DNA of 64,000 nt from Eleginops maclovinus (taxonomy: Eukaryota; Chordata; Actinopteri; Perciformes; Eleginopidae). A model generated the notes under the pieces. The model was not told the DNA's origin. It ran no database searches and saw only the letters and a program-made list of their open reading frames with translations. Position 1 is the first letter of the stretch. Each line of letters starts with the position of its first letter. The stretch covers positions 12,572,512 through 12,636,511 of the forward strand of contig NC_086370.1 of assembly GCF_036324505.1 (NCBI RefSeq), read 5' to 3'. The position numbers and the translations under genes were made by a program. Positions 13,001-28,000 of this stretch are shown here, piece after piece.

Positions 13001-16000
13001 TCCTTCATCTGCTAATCAGTCTGCTGCCTCCGCAGCTGCACCTCGTTATTTCGTTAATTTGTCTTTGCCTTGCTGACTGAAAACTAACCGCCTAAAGATA
13101 ATCAGCCTGCTCAATATGTGATATTCATTCCTAAACTGTAACTGTATATTTGCCTTTTCGGGGGGAATTTTTTCTGTCATGATTTTTTTTCTCAGATCCA
13201 TTTGGCACAAGTGGACACATTCATCATTTAGTGTCCATCAAGATGACATGAACTATATGCCATGTCTCAGGCACAGGATGTCAATCCATTTAAACACTTC
13301 TGCGAGCTGTATGGAGCCGAGCCTGCAGAGCTTTCTTGACAAAGAGTTACAAAACTCAATTTCAAGGAGGAAAAAAAACACATTCACCAACAGCATCCCT
13401 GGTGCCAGAATCTGTGACTGAGCTCTACTATTTCTCCGTTATTCTTGTCAGGTTATTTTAGTGTAGTTGTCATATGAGCAGTAATTATTCTTCGCAAGTT
13501 GACATATTCCTTATGCAAGTGAAGAAAAGGTCACATATCATTCAGAGTCTTTTGTGTGGGTACAAGTGACTTCCTAGTGATGAATGTAGTGATTTCTCAA
13601 GTGTGTCCTTGACTTGAAACTAAATCAAAAAGTTGATGTTGGTTAAAGCCTGCCTGTCCAATAAATGTGTATGATGAGAGGAGGAAAAAAGGTTGTGTTG
13701 TGTCTCATAGCAAACCGTCCTTATTTTCTAAATGATTTTAAACCAGGAATATTCTGTGGCTCAATAAAAATGCACTACAATGTCAGACTTCTTTGGTCCG
13801 ATCTGATAACCGGTGGGGTATCCAATTGACTTTGCACTCATCCCAAGTCAGGTCCAACGCAAAGACAGGCTAGGCCAACGTCCTAAACTTCCTGAAAAAA
13901 CATGACGAAAAAGGTTTTATCTTTATTTATCTTTTATCTTTTTTATATTATATTTTTTTTGTTGTACACACATACAGGTCAATATGATTCATCCGCCATG
14001 ATGACTTGCTTTGTTTTTTGTATTATTCAATCTGCAGTACAATAAAAAACATGTATTCCAAAATCCCAGTAGTGTGCCATCTTTTAATTACGACATGCTA
14101 ACCCAAACAACTTCAAAATGCATATTGGGTTGTATTTTATCTGTACACATCTTCTGCTTGCTTTCTTTTTTCACAGGAAGAAGAATTAAGGAAAAGCGGG
14201 GAGGCCAAATACGCCCATCTGAGTAATGATCTACACGTTTTAATTGAAGTCTTTGCTCCACCTGGAGAGGCCTATTCGCGCATGAGTCACGCCTTGGAGG
14301 AGATAAAAAAATTCCTTGTTCCAGTAAGTTTAATACTTCACCTTATTTTCCCCTCCTGTTTTTCATTACTGTGCAGTATATGAAGATCAGTTATTACTGC
14401 TGACATGATTGTTTCTCCACGAGATTACAGTATCCAGGGTTTATTATTATAAGGGTTCGATAAGCACTTTCTCCGCTTTACAGCAACTTCCCTACACTTC
14501 ATGCCCTTACTTACAAATGAAAACTAATGTATTCAGCAATTAATGTGCAGTATGAAAATACTTGCAAGACTCTGGCAACGTATAGCCCGGAGAACTGAGC
14601 AATAATTAATGTGCATGTTGTGTACTCTTGCTGAGTCTAAGCTGTAAATATTAATCAAGCTTTGCAAATGTGACAAGCCTTACAGAGGAGTTGTGCTGCA
14701 TGAGTCTACTTTATGGAGTTGCTGTTTCTTCCTATTCTGAGCCCTTGTTCTTACAAGCATCTCTGCTCATCAGGAAGATGATACTGCATCTGCATTGTAC
14801 AGCTAACAAATGACACTGTCTGCAGGAAAAAAACAAGTTAAGAAATAAATAGTTATTAAGCTGCTCTTGATGTTTCAGACTATCAGAGAAAATACCACAT
14901 GTAAAAACTAGACATATCTCGGGGAGGCAGTAGATCAGACAGGGACTTTGGTCTGGTAGCTGAGGGTTGCCAGTTCAAGTCCCGGATCAGTCCAAGTACA
15001 GAGTGATACTTTAAGAGGTGCCAGTTCACCACCTGAGCACACTGCATGATGCTAAACTTCACTTTGTATGTGGTGCAATTATTCGAATCGTCTAGAATTT
15101 GGAATATTTCATAGGAAATCTTGTGAAACATATGTAATTTACCTTTCAATGCCTTCCCGCCCCTCCTAACAGCAGCTCATGAGCTTCATTGACTGTTGGG
15201 GAAAACAATTGTGATGAGATGTCAGGCCTTAAAAACAGAACTGGTCTCTGCTGAAAAATGATTAATGCATTCAGAACACATTTTGGAAGCGTTACTGTGC
15301 TCAATAGTCAGGTGAAACAAGCTTTGTGAAACCCTCAGCTGTGATAACATTCAGCATCTTGGTGCTGTAAATGCACACCAGGCGTACATTTTCTCAGAAA
15401 TGCTCATTTGCTTCACAACCCATTTGTGCTCTGATGTGCTTTGCATTGTGCCATCCACACCAGCCTGTTGTAGAACAAAAAAGGGTCAGATCAGCAGGAG
15501 CTTTCGTGTATCGTTAGCTGGGGTCACTGTATAAACTGCAATAAACACGATGCTCTACTTTCACACAATCTTTCCAAGAAAATAAATATATTACTGGCAG
15601 AGTCTCAGCTCTCGCGTCATTGCAGTAGTAAAAGATGAGTTACGGTGTATTTTCAATTATAATAATAACAGTACAGCGCGTTTCCCAAATAGTTTATACA
15701 AAGCGCCGGCTGTAATGCATTATTTTTAAATAGGTGTACACATCCAAGTGTCCAACCATTCTTTTGTATAAATCTGCCAACAGACTTAATTAATTATGCA
15801 GGGGGACCAGAGAGGAAGAGACAAAATCAATAAGGTTTAACTAAGTGACATAAGAGCTGAAAATGATCACTGTGCATGAGGAGACACCGTTTGCTATATT
15901 TGCAGGGAACCATTTAGTCCCAGCAGTGAACAATAAAAACTCCAATGAGGTTGCCAGTATAGGAAATGCTATTCCAAAGTAAAATAATAGCTGCTATTTT

Positions 16001-19000
16001 GATATAATATTAAATGAATACCTAATAGATATATTTTCTTTTTATTGAGTTTGGAGGAAACCCAAAAATATTATGTGAAGTTAGAAAATATGAAAACATT
16101 CCTCCTTAAGTCCACAGTCATGTTTATGTCAGAAAAACAAAGACCACACATTATATTTTATAGCACATGCATCCTGCCTCAGGGCTCTTATAGTTTTGCC
16201 AATAAACTGGATAATGTCACACAACAGGCATCTGTCAGTATCCATAGTAACAGATGTTTCCTGCCTCTGGTGAAGAGTGGCAAATGTGTCCTGCTGTTTA
16301 TCTTGTTGTTATTGCTTCACTGTGTATTAACAGAGATGTGTTACTGTTCTCAGAATGCAACTTCAAGTGAATCGCTAATTGGCATTGGTGCGGTCGAAAA
16401 TTATCAGCTTGGGTTTGACACCTTGCTAAGGTTGTTAATTCAATTTTTAATTCCTTTACTTCCAAATGGCAGCAAAATGTAAATTTGCTTATCGGATTTG
16501 ATTAACTAAAGAGGAAATACATCGATTGAACACATCAAAGTCTGTTTACTAGGGTTGGGGAGTACTACTGCATATGTATAAAAAAAACTTTAGCGCCAGG
16601 GGGGCAGCGTGAAGTCTGCGAAATTAACCCAATGTGTTTGATCGGTTTAGATAGAAGTTTTGAAATGTAAAAACTCTGGAGGTTTCAAAGTGTTTTTTGA
16701 GCTAGAAATGTGAACTTTCAGCTGCTTCTAGTGTTGCATTGTGGATATAGACACCTGGTCTGACAAAGAGGAAGATTACGCTGGATGCAATTTGTTTAAA
16801 ATGTCTATCTTGAGTTTAACAATGTTAGGGAAATACCAGGACAGACTCCTTTTTTTCAAATCAGTTTTTGTCAGCTCAGCATGTAAATTGTAGAATGCAC
16901 CAAATACAATTTGGCCCAGGAGAAAAGATTGACTGAATTTATGATCCAACTACAAACATGCCTGATTCGAGACAGCTGGTGTGCAACACTATTGCTTCTC
17001 TCTGACGGCCCACCAGGAAAACTAGCACTGCTCCAGTAGCCAATATACCCCTGCTTGTGAGACATTATGCTTCAAAAACCAAACTCAACTCAGAATGATG
17101 CAGCAGGCAGGATCAGAGAGACATGGAGTGGTCTCCCACAGCGCCACATGTTTAGTTAAGTGACTTACACCGCTGGTGGCAGCTATAATCTAAGTATGTG
17201 CCAGAGAAAGAGCGCCGAAGTGAGCTCACTTGTACACCTCTCTCGAACAAAAACTCAAATGTGCTCCAAGATGGAGCACATTTGAGTTTTTTAATGTAAA
17301 AATCTTAAAATAAATGTCTTGGTTTTTAATGAAACATGCTTCCCAGTGATCTCATATCTACAAAACAGGGAATCATTTTTGAATGTTTAATTTATTCTTA
17401 TTTCACTTGTTTATTTTGATATAAATCACAAAAAACGTACTATTACATGAACAAGCCGTGTGGCCATTTCTAACATGCACCATTACTGTATTTTTGGTGA
17501 ATGTACGCAGAACTAGCACAAACATGCAGCCAAGGAGTACAGTTTGTCTGACTGTGAGTTTTATCAGCCGTTGAAGCGATTGAAGAAAAGAAGATTGTCT
17601 GAACCGAGCCCTCAGATCTGGCGTGAAGCAAAACCTGACTACAGAAGTGCTGTCAGTGCTGTCAGCTCACATTTATGCACCCTAGAAAAAGAAAAAAAAA
17701 AGTGCAAACAGGAACCTGATCAGTGCGGTGCTGTATAAACAGGCTGAGAGCGAGAAGGAGGAGGATAGGAGCTCCTGCTGTCAGCTGGATGAGTGTGTGG
17801 CCTTCATCGCGGGCCAAACTGCATGTTGGCAGACAGAGGGTGACACAGATGCTTGAAGAAGATATGTGAGAGTAATTTGTTTTTGCATAAGTCAAACATG
17901 ACGTCAAACTGAGATGAACATGCCATTAAAACGGAATTAAATGTAATCTATTTGTTCCATATGATCCCACACAAGAGACAGAGAACCATCACTGAAGATT
18001 TGCCTGATGTTGCATGGGCAACCACTTCTAAGCAAAGTCATCTGCGTTTTTAACTTCAGCAAAGACCCAGACAGCCGTTGCTCTTAACAATGCAGGGCCA
18101 ATTTGTTGTGGAAATGTAGTGCAATTTATTTTGATTTAACTTTGAAAGAACTCGACATAGGAAAGAATACTTTTTTTTTTGTAGCAGATTTTGTCCTATA
18201 ATGGCGCACTATATATGCAGATATGAAATTCTCAGGTGCAGTGGTAGTTTGCTTATTCTTTGCTGCACCAGGACCTTGATAGTAGCACAGATTCTTCTCT
18301 GCAACCGGTATCAAACCTGCACAATAAAGTGAAACACACAAGCATAAGTCCTATTTTATACTAACAAATTAAAACTTTTAGTATCTGAATTCCAGGCCTT
18401 CAACCAGATCTTTGCTAAAATGAGCAGCTCATGTGGAAAAACATATGGATATACAGTACAGAATTTAGCAAACATCATATCAAAATGCACAGAAACAGCT
18501 GTTGCTACAGCTGCTTCTGTGCCGCTGGATCAACGGGCCTGATGTGCATTAGGAAGATAAGAACATCTTTCACTAGGTTGTTATGCAGGACAGCAAGTAC
18601 TGTAATGGTTTATCAGACTTTTTATTTAGTTGGAAAACAAATCTTACGAGACTGGGCCCTCTAGGAACTTTCATACACGCATACAAAATTTAAATAATCT
18701 GAAAGTCTTCTTACATCCTACAAAACAATCAACTCAATAATGTATACACAGGTCTTTCTTAACTATTTTTAAAACAATTTGAGTCAGCAACTATTTGTGT
18801 CTATATGGACATTGACACAATTGACATTCTTTTATGGACTGAAACAAACCCACGGTTGGAGGTTGCCATTTGTGCCAAATATGAGTTTGTCCAACCTGCA
18901 AATTGACCCATGTGCCTGCTGTGTAAGGGAACATGATGTATCACACACTTAAATTCTGCCTATCCAGCTCTGCAGACACAACCCTTTATAAGAGCTTCTT

Positions 19001-22000
19001 CATCATCAGCTGAGACAGGTCGAAACACACATTTTGGGAGCTCATGGAAATCAGGTCATTCACAGGCCTGGGTGCCATGAATCTGTATTTCTGATTACCA
19101 CTGAATTACTTTAGAGAGACAAACGCATCTACTGACGTGCATAAATCAGACATCTGTGTATATTAGAATGGTTCTCTCAATAGTGATAATGTGGATCCCC
19201 ACCTTGATTGAATAATATTATTAAAGGGCTTCAAGTCTGATTCAAAAGCTGGGATTGATTTGCTGTCTTTGCTTGTCTTTCATAATTTGTTTCTGTTTGA
19301 GAAATGTATTTACTCAGCAAAATGACATTACAAGATTCCCTCAAGGTCTCAGAGGAGATCACCATCTTTTTGAATTAAAGATCTACTGAGATTGATTATC
19401 CAAAATGTCTGGTGTTTTTGCCAGAAAAATGTCCAAGGATGTAGGAGGAGTTCTTTCATAAATTGTCCTGAAGCCACCAGACTCATATCACAGCGATAGA
19501 GGATAGATAAAAAATGAGCAAGGCAAGAAATCAATCAACACAGCCAGCAACAGAGACATGTCGAAGGTAGACCCAAACACAAGAGAGATCTCTATCGCCA
19601 CGTACTGTGCCGACCCCTTAAAGTCGAACTTTAGCTCTGTGAAGGGCATTGTGTGTGTGTATAAGGTCATGCATGGTCAGAATTAATCTGAGTGAGCAAA
19701 CAGTCTGACCCGAGAAGCCTCAACATGGGGTTTATCTGTGTGTGCTCACGCTAACGCCTCTGTCAACAGTCAACTTTTACAAGCTCTGGCACGTTTGTTG
19801 TGCTTTGAATAAGCTGCCAGCTTTCCAATTAAACGTCCTGCCAGTCTCCTTCAAACCAGCACAACGCTGTAGGACTTATTCATTCATTAACAAGAGAAGC
19901 ACATGTGTGCTTTGTGTCAAGTGTTTTGGAAATCACCAGATTATTTTCTGAGGGACAAAAAATCTGTTCATCATATGGCCCCAATATGACTGATATCACA
20001 TTGACGTGAATGGAGGGATGGGAAAACGTGACAGGAAAATAATGTTGAATTTTGGTACATGTGAAACATGTACAAATATATTTCTCAGGCATTTGTGATG
20101 GACTAGTTTTGTTTTGAACTCAGTACACTCTGGTGCCACTCTGGGACCTTTGTTGCATGTCAGTTCATTTAATATTCAAATTTATGAAGTAATAGTTTTG
20201 TTGTTTTCCTTTAGTTCCTGAATAATTTGGCATCATTGAACCTCTATGCAGGAGGATGTCTATCTGCCATAAAGCACCACAATGAATGAAACCCATACGT
20301 TTCTAAATTAGTGGTTGATGGCCCAAATATGAGAAACTCTTGTATGTTTTAGTCTAGACATGATTTAAGAGATACAGAGAAAATGTGTGTCTGATAGATC
20401 CTGTACTCCTTCTCCCTCATTAAAATGTTGCGTAATCTATGAATATGCAAAGTTTTAAGGGTCCCTGTGGAGTGTTCTTGTAAACAAGCAAAGTTTGTTT
20501 TTTCCATTCAGTGTTACTCACAAAAAGCTTTAAACTTGCTTAAACAAACAAGTTGAGAGTGTTTTCTTCCTTGTAAAACATTTGCAAAGTCTGCAGTGAC
20601 AACATCTGGGTTCCTCACAACCTTTGTTAGCGCAGAGCGGACCCACTCAACAACACATTGCTCCACACTGTTAATAATGGACAAAAACCCCACAGAGAAT
20701 GCTATACCGGATATCACTTCATTGAAATGTCCATCCTCACTATATGGATACTGGAGGCAAGTTTCCAGACCACACTTGCATATAAGACAGCTTTTAGCTA
20801 CCAAACTACAGATGTAATGTTTATTTTTAAACTGAAGCTCATTCTGCATAGTGAGCCTCAAACATTAAAAATGAATAAATGATTTTTAAAAAGAAAAGGA
20901 GGGCCAAAGCCATTTGGAAACATTAATGACTTTATGCTGAAGGACCCACCAACATTATCGAGCTGAAACAAAGTCCTAAGAAGAGTGTGATTGCACATTG
21001 GGTTGTCACCAGACTACATTCTGATAATGAGTTTCTTTTCCACACAATAAGACACTAAATCAGTTTCACAATGTTTCCTGTTCACACAGAATAATTTTAA
21101 ACTAGGCTTTGTCTGGTAAACTTCAGTGTCAAATTCAGTGTGAACACACTCATTCCTTAGTGTGGTGTAGATGAGCTTAAAATATTCTAAAACAAATTTC
21201 AAGTTTCAAAGTTTCAAGGCTTTATTGGTCATATGCACAGCAGATACAGCGTATATGTTGGCAATGAAAATCTTATGTCGCGTGCTCCTCCAACAACTCA
21301 ACATACATGGTGCAAATAAGATAAATAAAATAGTGCAAAAAGAGAGAAGAATATTTACAATAACAACAATAAAGATTTGAGGATGTGAAATATATACATA
21401 TGTGGAATACATTGAAAGTATTTAAACACTTTACACTGTTGAATGAGGAGGTATAAATAGGATTCAAACAAAAAAAAGGTGATACCTCAGAATGTCGTTA
21501 TAGATTCGATTTCCAGTTGTAACTCGGTTGTTCCTGTCTTTTCTAGAAAACGTACTTCACATACTGGGTCTACGTTGTTGTTCCAGCTTTGTTTGTAAAA
21601 GTGTTCTGGATGACGTAAGCTTTTTTGGTTTTAAAGGGCTGCTGTCAGTGTGTGACAACCAGTCATTCAGTCACAAAGACCCATCAAAAGTTACAAAGTG
21701 TGGCTGTCAAACACAACGAAGACCAAAGAAATCCGTTGCTGCCTCTGTTGTTTAGCTGTCATTAGAAAAATATTTTGTCCGATACTCCATATTCTAGGTG
21801 GGTGTGCTTTCTGAGAAAAACACATGTTTATCTGTCAGTAAAGACAAGATAATGAATACTGCTTTGTCCACTCCCTTATCTGATGTGCAATGATACGTAT
21901 CATGATTGATAACAGGCTCAGAAAAATAGTGCAGACCTACAAAACAACATTTCAAACAAAGTTGTTCAAACTGTCAATTTTGGGCTTTTTGTAAAAAATA

Positions 22001-25000
22001 GGGAATGTTTTTTATTTGGTTTGGAGTATTTATTTTTATTTTTAATGAATTCATATTTTCATGTCGTTGTACCGTCCAGGTTTGGGTATTATTTCGTTAT
22101 CAAGATTTTCTTGGTTATTTCTTCCATTTATTCTTCCATCCTTCCAGAAGGCAATTTATTGTCAAAAACTCAAACTAGTTCTGCAAAAACAAACTGAAAA
22201 CTGCTGCTGACAATGATTCCAAGGCTCTTTTAGGAATATCTATGGTTGTTCCATACAATAGTTATCTCTTCCGAGCATGTTGTGTCCAAATATAACCAAA
22301 AGAAAATATTCTTCATTGGGTATTCAACACTCCGCAACGCCATGTGTTTCCTATGTGTGTCAAGATAATTTTGATTATATGACATTTGCTGCTGTTGCGA
22401 GCATCTGTTGCAGTCAGAAGACAAATGTGACTTGCTGGGTTTTGTTTCCCGCAGGACTACAATGACGAGATCAGACAGGAGCAGCTGAGAGAGCTCTCCC
22501 TGCTGAACGGCTCCGAAGAGTCGAGCCGAGGCAGGAGTGCGCAAGTGAGGACGGCACGACCAGCAGCCACCATATCCACAGGGTAAAGCACTATAAATAC
22601 TGTGGTGTAAAAGAAAAGGGCTCTAAGACTGAGTATTTGTGTGGGTAAAGCAATAATAACAATCACTGGTTCTTGAAGTTTAGTATTTCTGAATGTAACG
22701 GCTATTAAAAAAGGTTTGCTGAGAAAATGTGACAAACTTAATTTCAGAAAACTTGGATATTTGCTGCAGTAAAATTGAAATTTACACTCAAAATTTTTTC
22801 ACTGGTAGGTTCAGAATGGTGAGCATGTGTTTTCCTCATTGTCAGGGTTATTTTATTTGACTCTAGAGAGCTCCTTTTAACACTGTTTTAAGTAGCAACC
22901 ATTGGTGCTTGAGGCTGACTCAAAATCAAATCAATCCCAATACACCCCATGGTAAAATACACAATTTTGCAGCAGATATAACATGTTAACAGGCTGGTAG
23001 CTACAGCTAATTTCCCTCTATATGGAATCTATACATAGCTTTATTTAAAATCTCGATTGTTTAAATGATATAAAGGCTATAGGAGTTAAGCATAACTAAG
23101 GACGGGGCCACTTTGAGTGAGAGGTTGGCGTTGGATGGTTTGGATTCATCGCCTGGGCTTAACCAACACGTTACTTCTTGGCCCATTCTTGAATTAGTAG
23201 GGAGTTATGAGCTATGGGGGACGTCAGAGACTACGTAAATTGTTAAGACGGTCGATTCTTTTCCCATTAAATCATTTTCACAAGAATTAAAAGATTGACA
23301 TCTGTGTTAACTGCAGTTTTACTTATCCCCCATCCCCCCTTGAGGATTCTTATTTTCCCATTGTTGTCATTGTCAAGTGATAATACACTTGTCAACCTCA
23401 CACAGCTTATATTTATAGCAATATTGGCATTATAACTCAACCTTAGAAAATGTAAAAGGAATTGGCCATCTTTATGGTGAATTTCTTGATTCACAATGGT
23501 TCGATTTCAATACGTCATCAAAATCTGATCAGGTCGTAATTCCTTTTTAAACGTCTTTCTTTACTAATGTTTTTTTTCGAGTTGTTTCTTGAGTTGTTTT
23601 CTACATCCTCTACTCTAGCTCATGGGGATTTTAGGATACAGACAGGAGCCGCTGCAGAAAGAACTTAATGTTAGAGAACATTTGATCGGCTTAGCCATGC
23701 ATGCAGCTGCTCGTATGAAACGTGTGCCTGTTCAAGTCTCCTCTAAAATTCGTTTTTAGAGAAAATTGTCCGTAATCTACCTTTGCCATGGCGGTCCCTC
23801 CGGAGTAACCAGGTACGGTGTGCCCTGACAACCTGGCCTAATTTCAGGTAGCACATTTAAAATGAGCTAAATCTTGCATGGGACACTCCCAATTTAAAGT
23901 CACCACCAGCACCACCACCACTACCCTCCTAGATTTTCTCCTTATGGCAAGATAAGCAATTATTGTTAATCTCCATGAAAAATATGCACCAGTAATTCCC
24001 CTTTGACTGGATGTATTTTTGGATCACAATGGGCTGCTACCTAGGATGTGCCAGAGGAAGAAAGGGTATCCTAGCCCACCTACATCATACCGCTGTAAAA
24101 AATTCTAAGTTAGCGGACAAAAGACAGATATCCAAAGCTAAATCCACCGTTCAATCCCTGCAGTATCTTCTGTGGTTCTGCTACTGGACAGTCATACCCC
24201 CTTAAAAGAAACAATCCGCCTTAAACTGTCCATGCCTGCCCATGTCCTTTGGCTTTTAATGTCTCTTTTCTGGACCGTGCTGAATAGGTCTTTGTAGTTC
24301 TACAGTGTTGTGCAGCTTCAGGCAGATGGAGGTGTGATTTTGTACAAAGACTCTGTGCAGACTCGGCACTGCTCCACCGTGTTATTGAAATAAGCACGCT
24401 GCGTCCCACAGGCATGTTTGACGAGCCGAGAGAGACACAAAGTGACACTCTTGAGCCCTCTGATCATTACGAGATCTACCTCAGTGCCAGCGGAGGTTAT
24501 GCTTATCTTGTTTTTCACCCGGGCAGACTATACGACAGCCACCAACTGAGGCAGCCTGTACATAGTATGCAGCGATAAGAGGGAATTAACAAACTTCCTA
24601 ATGTCTTAACCCCACTTTTTCACTTAAGTCACTGCATAACCTACTATGGGGTGACATTCTTAAGGCAAATGTATGCCATGTTTGTCTGTTTGACGTTTCA
24701 CCAGGGGCCACAGAGGCACAGGGAGGAGTGCAGCAGCACCTCGGGGGACAGCAGCAGCAGCAGCAGCAACGCACGGCAAACTACCCACGACTGTTCTCAC
24801 GAGGGACGTACAAGCTCAGAGAGCCAGGGGGGCAGCAGGGAGTGCAGGATACAGACCCCCGCTGTTAGCAGTCACACATGAATCATACGACGACTATGTA
24901 AGTCCAATCCTCTTTGCACACACTGAAAAGTATAGCTGGTAAAAAATTGACTTTAACTGTGAGTACATCAGACTGGTTTTAATCCCCTTAATGAGAATCT

Positions 25001-28000
25001 GGATGAGTCTTTATTTTACAAGGAGAGGTAGGGTATTCAGGGACATGAGCTGGAATAATTAGGGCAAGCAGGAAACTTCTACAATTTGTATTTAATGAAC
25101 TTAAATTAAATGCACTCCATAATCAAGCAACAATGATTTTATCCATTAGGCAGCCATTGATTTCCATTAATATCAGAATAATATTAAATTCAACTTGCTT
25201 GAATTAAAAGTTGATTAGCATCCTTCATATGTAAGGGTATGCTGTTTATAAATAGGAGTGTTTTGACTCAAGAGGTCACCTTTGACAGGCATTCCATAAT
25301 GGGACAGCTCGATTTACCTGTCCACAAAAAGCTGTAAGGCTAGCACCTTTCGCTGTACCGACACATTTTAGCTCAGGTTTCACTGTATTGAGTGCCGAGA
25401 TATGTCGCCGTTGAACTCTATTTGCCGTGAAAAATCTATCCATCACTTAGTCTGACAGGTACTATTTTGACTGCTGTGCAACTGGATTTTTTTTTCCCCT
25501 GAATTGCATATCCAACACCATCTTGTTATTAAAACCTGGAGGAAGTTATGTAATGCTACCTCACCTGTTGATGTGGTACAATGAAAAGTATAAATAAAAA
25601 AGGTTAATGCCGGGAAGCATCGACATTCTGATTAGGCTGTGATAAATGAGGTAAGCACACATGTTTTTGGTATGATGTGAATCAAGGTCACATAATAGTT
25701 GATTAAATCTACGAAACACAAGTAATGAAAGCAGATGTGCTATAAAACATACCATGAGCTATAGGTTTCATCACTATGGATCATGTTAGGTAAAACACTT
25801 ATCATCATACATAGATTTATATAATAGTATACCACTGAAGTTCTGCACTGTGAATAGCTGCATGCAGAAAGAGAACACTCCATTTGGAAGTGCAACGCCT
25901 TGACCAGGGGTCTATAAAGTCTTGTTCACATCACTTGCAATAATGCTTGGATCTATATCAAAATAAACTCAAAGCCTTATTTAAGGGTAAGCTTGTACTT
26001 AGACATTTCTCAAGGTCATTTTGAAAAGACTACACAAGGTGAGCTCAAAGTTTTCCTCCAAATGAAAAAAGGCAATGCTTTTACCAGTCTATTTCCTCAG
26101 AGCCCTCCTGCTAAGCAAAGCCCCCATGTGTGCTGGCAATTGAAGATTGGGCTGTCTGCATTGGGAAATGCACAAGCGCAGTCTCATTACCAAACCAAAT
26201 TGAGTTCTGATGTAGAGCCTGTGTATTTCTGAGGAGTAAAAAGCGGGGCATTTCTTCTCTTTGTAATTGGAGGTTGGAAAGAAGGATGGGAGCGCAGAGA
26301 CTAGGGGATTATGGAAAGATGAGTTTGTCCGGAACATTTTCTTCCCTTATATCTCACTTTGCCTTTTTTTTTCTACCACATTACTCAATTTTCTTTGAGC
26401 ATGTTTCCAGAACATAGCACGACCTCTTTATACAAAGGTCCAAGTTTATTTGCTTTTTCAATCACCGAGCATACAAGACGCTATGCAGGCTTGTTGTTAT
26501 TCCCCTACAAGAATCCTGTACAATCTGCCGAACACGATAACAGATCAGCAACAAAAACGTCTTCGTTTGCTACATCCTGTGTTTGTCTTTGACGAAAAGA
26601 AATGCTGTAGTGTGTGAGAGTATCGTGTAGATTTCTCCATAGCCTATTGATTGATGGACTGTCAGTCTGTCTCATAAAAGTGATACTGTGAGAATGTCCA
26701 TAATTGCATCTAATCGAGTGGGGTATTGATTTGACACTTTAAGGGAAAAGCAGGAGGAAGCTGGTAGTTATCATGTATCATTTTTGCTTCATAATTTATG
26801 AACGTTTCATCTTTTCTTTCCCCCACAAATCTCACCTTGGTATATCCTTTACATCAGCACTATTCTTTCTCGGTTTTCTTTGTTCCTCCTGGAGAGAAAT
26901 TGGTTTTGCAATGACTCAAGTTAGTTTAACATAAAGGTCTTGCAGAAAGCTGCAGTAAGTCACTTGTCCAACATCCTAAACCTTATAAAGCAGCCCTGCC
27001 AAAAGCAAAAGCAGATTTGCACTCCTAAGTGTGGTTTTGACATTACACTGTGAACTAATCCAAGGCCAAATTGTAATACAAAGATAAGGTTATTGAGATT
27101 TTCAGCTTGATATTGTATTTGTGTTGTTGCCAACAAATCCCACTGAAAAAAAACAACTATTAAAAACACATCACTGAGCACCGCTGCTGCACTCAAGGAC
27201 GTTTTCCTTCAGCACTGTAGTTTTTTTGTTGTTAATCCAGTGCTTCTGTAGAAACTTTGAGCCCCATGTGTATAAATCCATAGCTGAAAATAGTCCCAGT
27301 GTTTACTGGTTGTGTAATATTGGCAAAGAGCTGCCACTTGTGACCAGCTGTTTGAGTAAATTAATGAACCTTATTTTATATTAAACTATTACATTTTGCT
27401 TAAAGAGTTAAGTCTTTAGAAAAAAGACAACAAACATTGTAGTGAAATCACAAAGTGTTGAGATTTGCACCATCGGTATGTGGAACATGAAGGATTTATT
27501 TAAATTCTGGCAAAGCACACTGGTTGCCAATTTACTAATTAGGAATTATGACTAACTAACAATGGGAATTTATTTGAGAAAAGACACTAGTTCATAATTC
27601 AGGGAAATATCTTCATTTAAGGAGTCATTGATGCAGCCCCTGTTTTGTTTCCTTCATCGCAGCATTTTGGAGTTCTTCATTGTCCTACATCATTTTAAGC
27701 ACAGTCATCACAAAGCGTTATGAATATTGCTTTACAATTCTCTGCCAGCGGCTAATTTGCATAGGATTGCTTATCTATAGCTAGCGAGTATGCATGCAGT
27801 TCTTCATGACTCATGTGGTTGCAGTCATTGTGTTAAGTAAATGACTGACTGACTGTTTATACAATGGGGTGAAGTTCCTATAAGCAATTCCTGTGTTTCT
27901 GCTATGGAGCAGGTCATCGTGTAACAGGGCTTCCTCTGGAGGCTGTAGTGATTAATGGACTCTGTCACACTGTCAGTGTTGTAAAACTAATACAGTGACA

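Larger units (their letters stand above)
7032..14176. other. khdrbs2 intron carrying a hAT element and a SINE remnant
   Basis: 7.1-kb intron. It holds a decayed hAT transposon (8108-10386) and a tRNA-derived SINE remnant (11941-12072). The rest is AT-rich sequence in which I see nothing codable. Confidence 0.8.
14324..22454. other. khdrbs2 intron with SINE, hairpin and dispersed repeat
   Basis: 8.1-kb intron. Recognisable contents are a tRNA-SINE (14917-15055), a perfect hairpin (17249-17291) and a dispersed repeat (about 21200-21462). Longer open frames (16045-16482 on +, 20514-20861 and 19349-19670 on -) have no recognised domain and AT-rich codon use. Confidence 0.75.

Noticed and set aside
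16045..16482. 145-codon + strand open frame
   Set aside because: AT-rich codon use, hydrophobic by composition, no domain and no partner exons.
19349..19670. Two overlapping - strand frames that look like one frame-shifted coding remnant
   Set aside because: Composition is slightly coding-like, but no family was recognised and the shift could be chance.
20514..20861. 115-codon - strand frame with a hydrophobic segment
   Set aside because: No motif recognised; overlapping + strand frames are equally open, which points to chance.
24651..24881. 76-codon + strand frame with a poly-Ser run over the khdrbs2 exon
   Set aside because: It is the wrong frame of exon 24705-24897; splice phase and the GYRPP...HESYDDY end fix the other frame.
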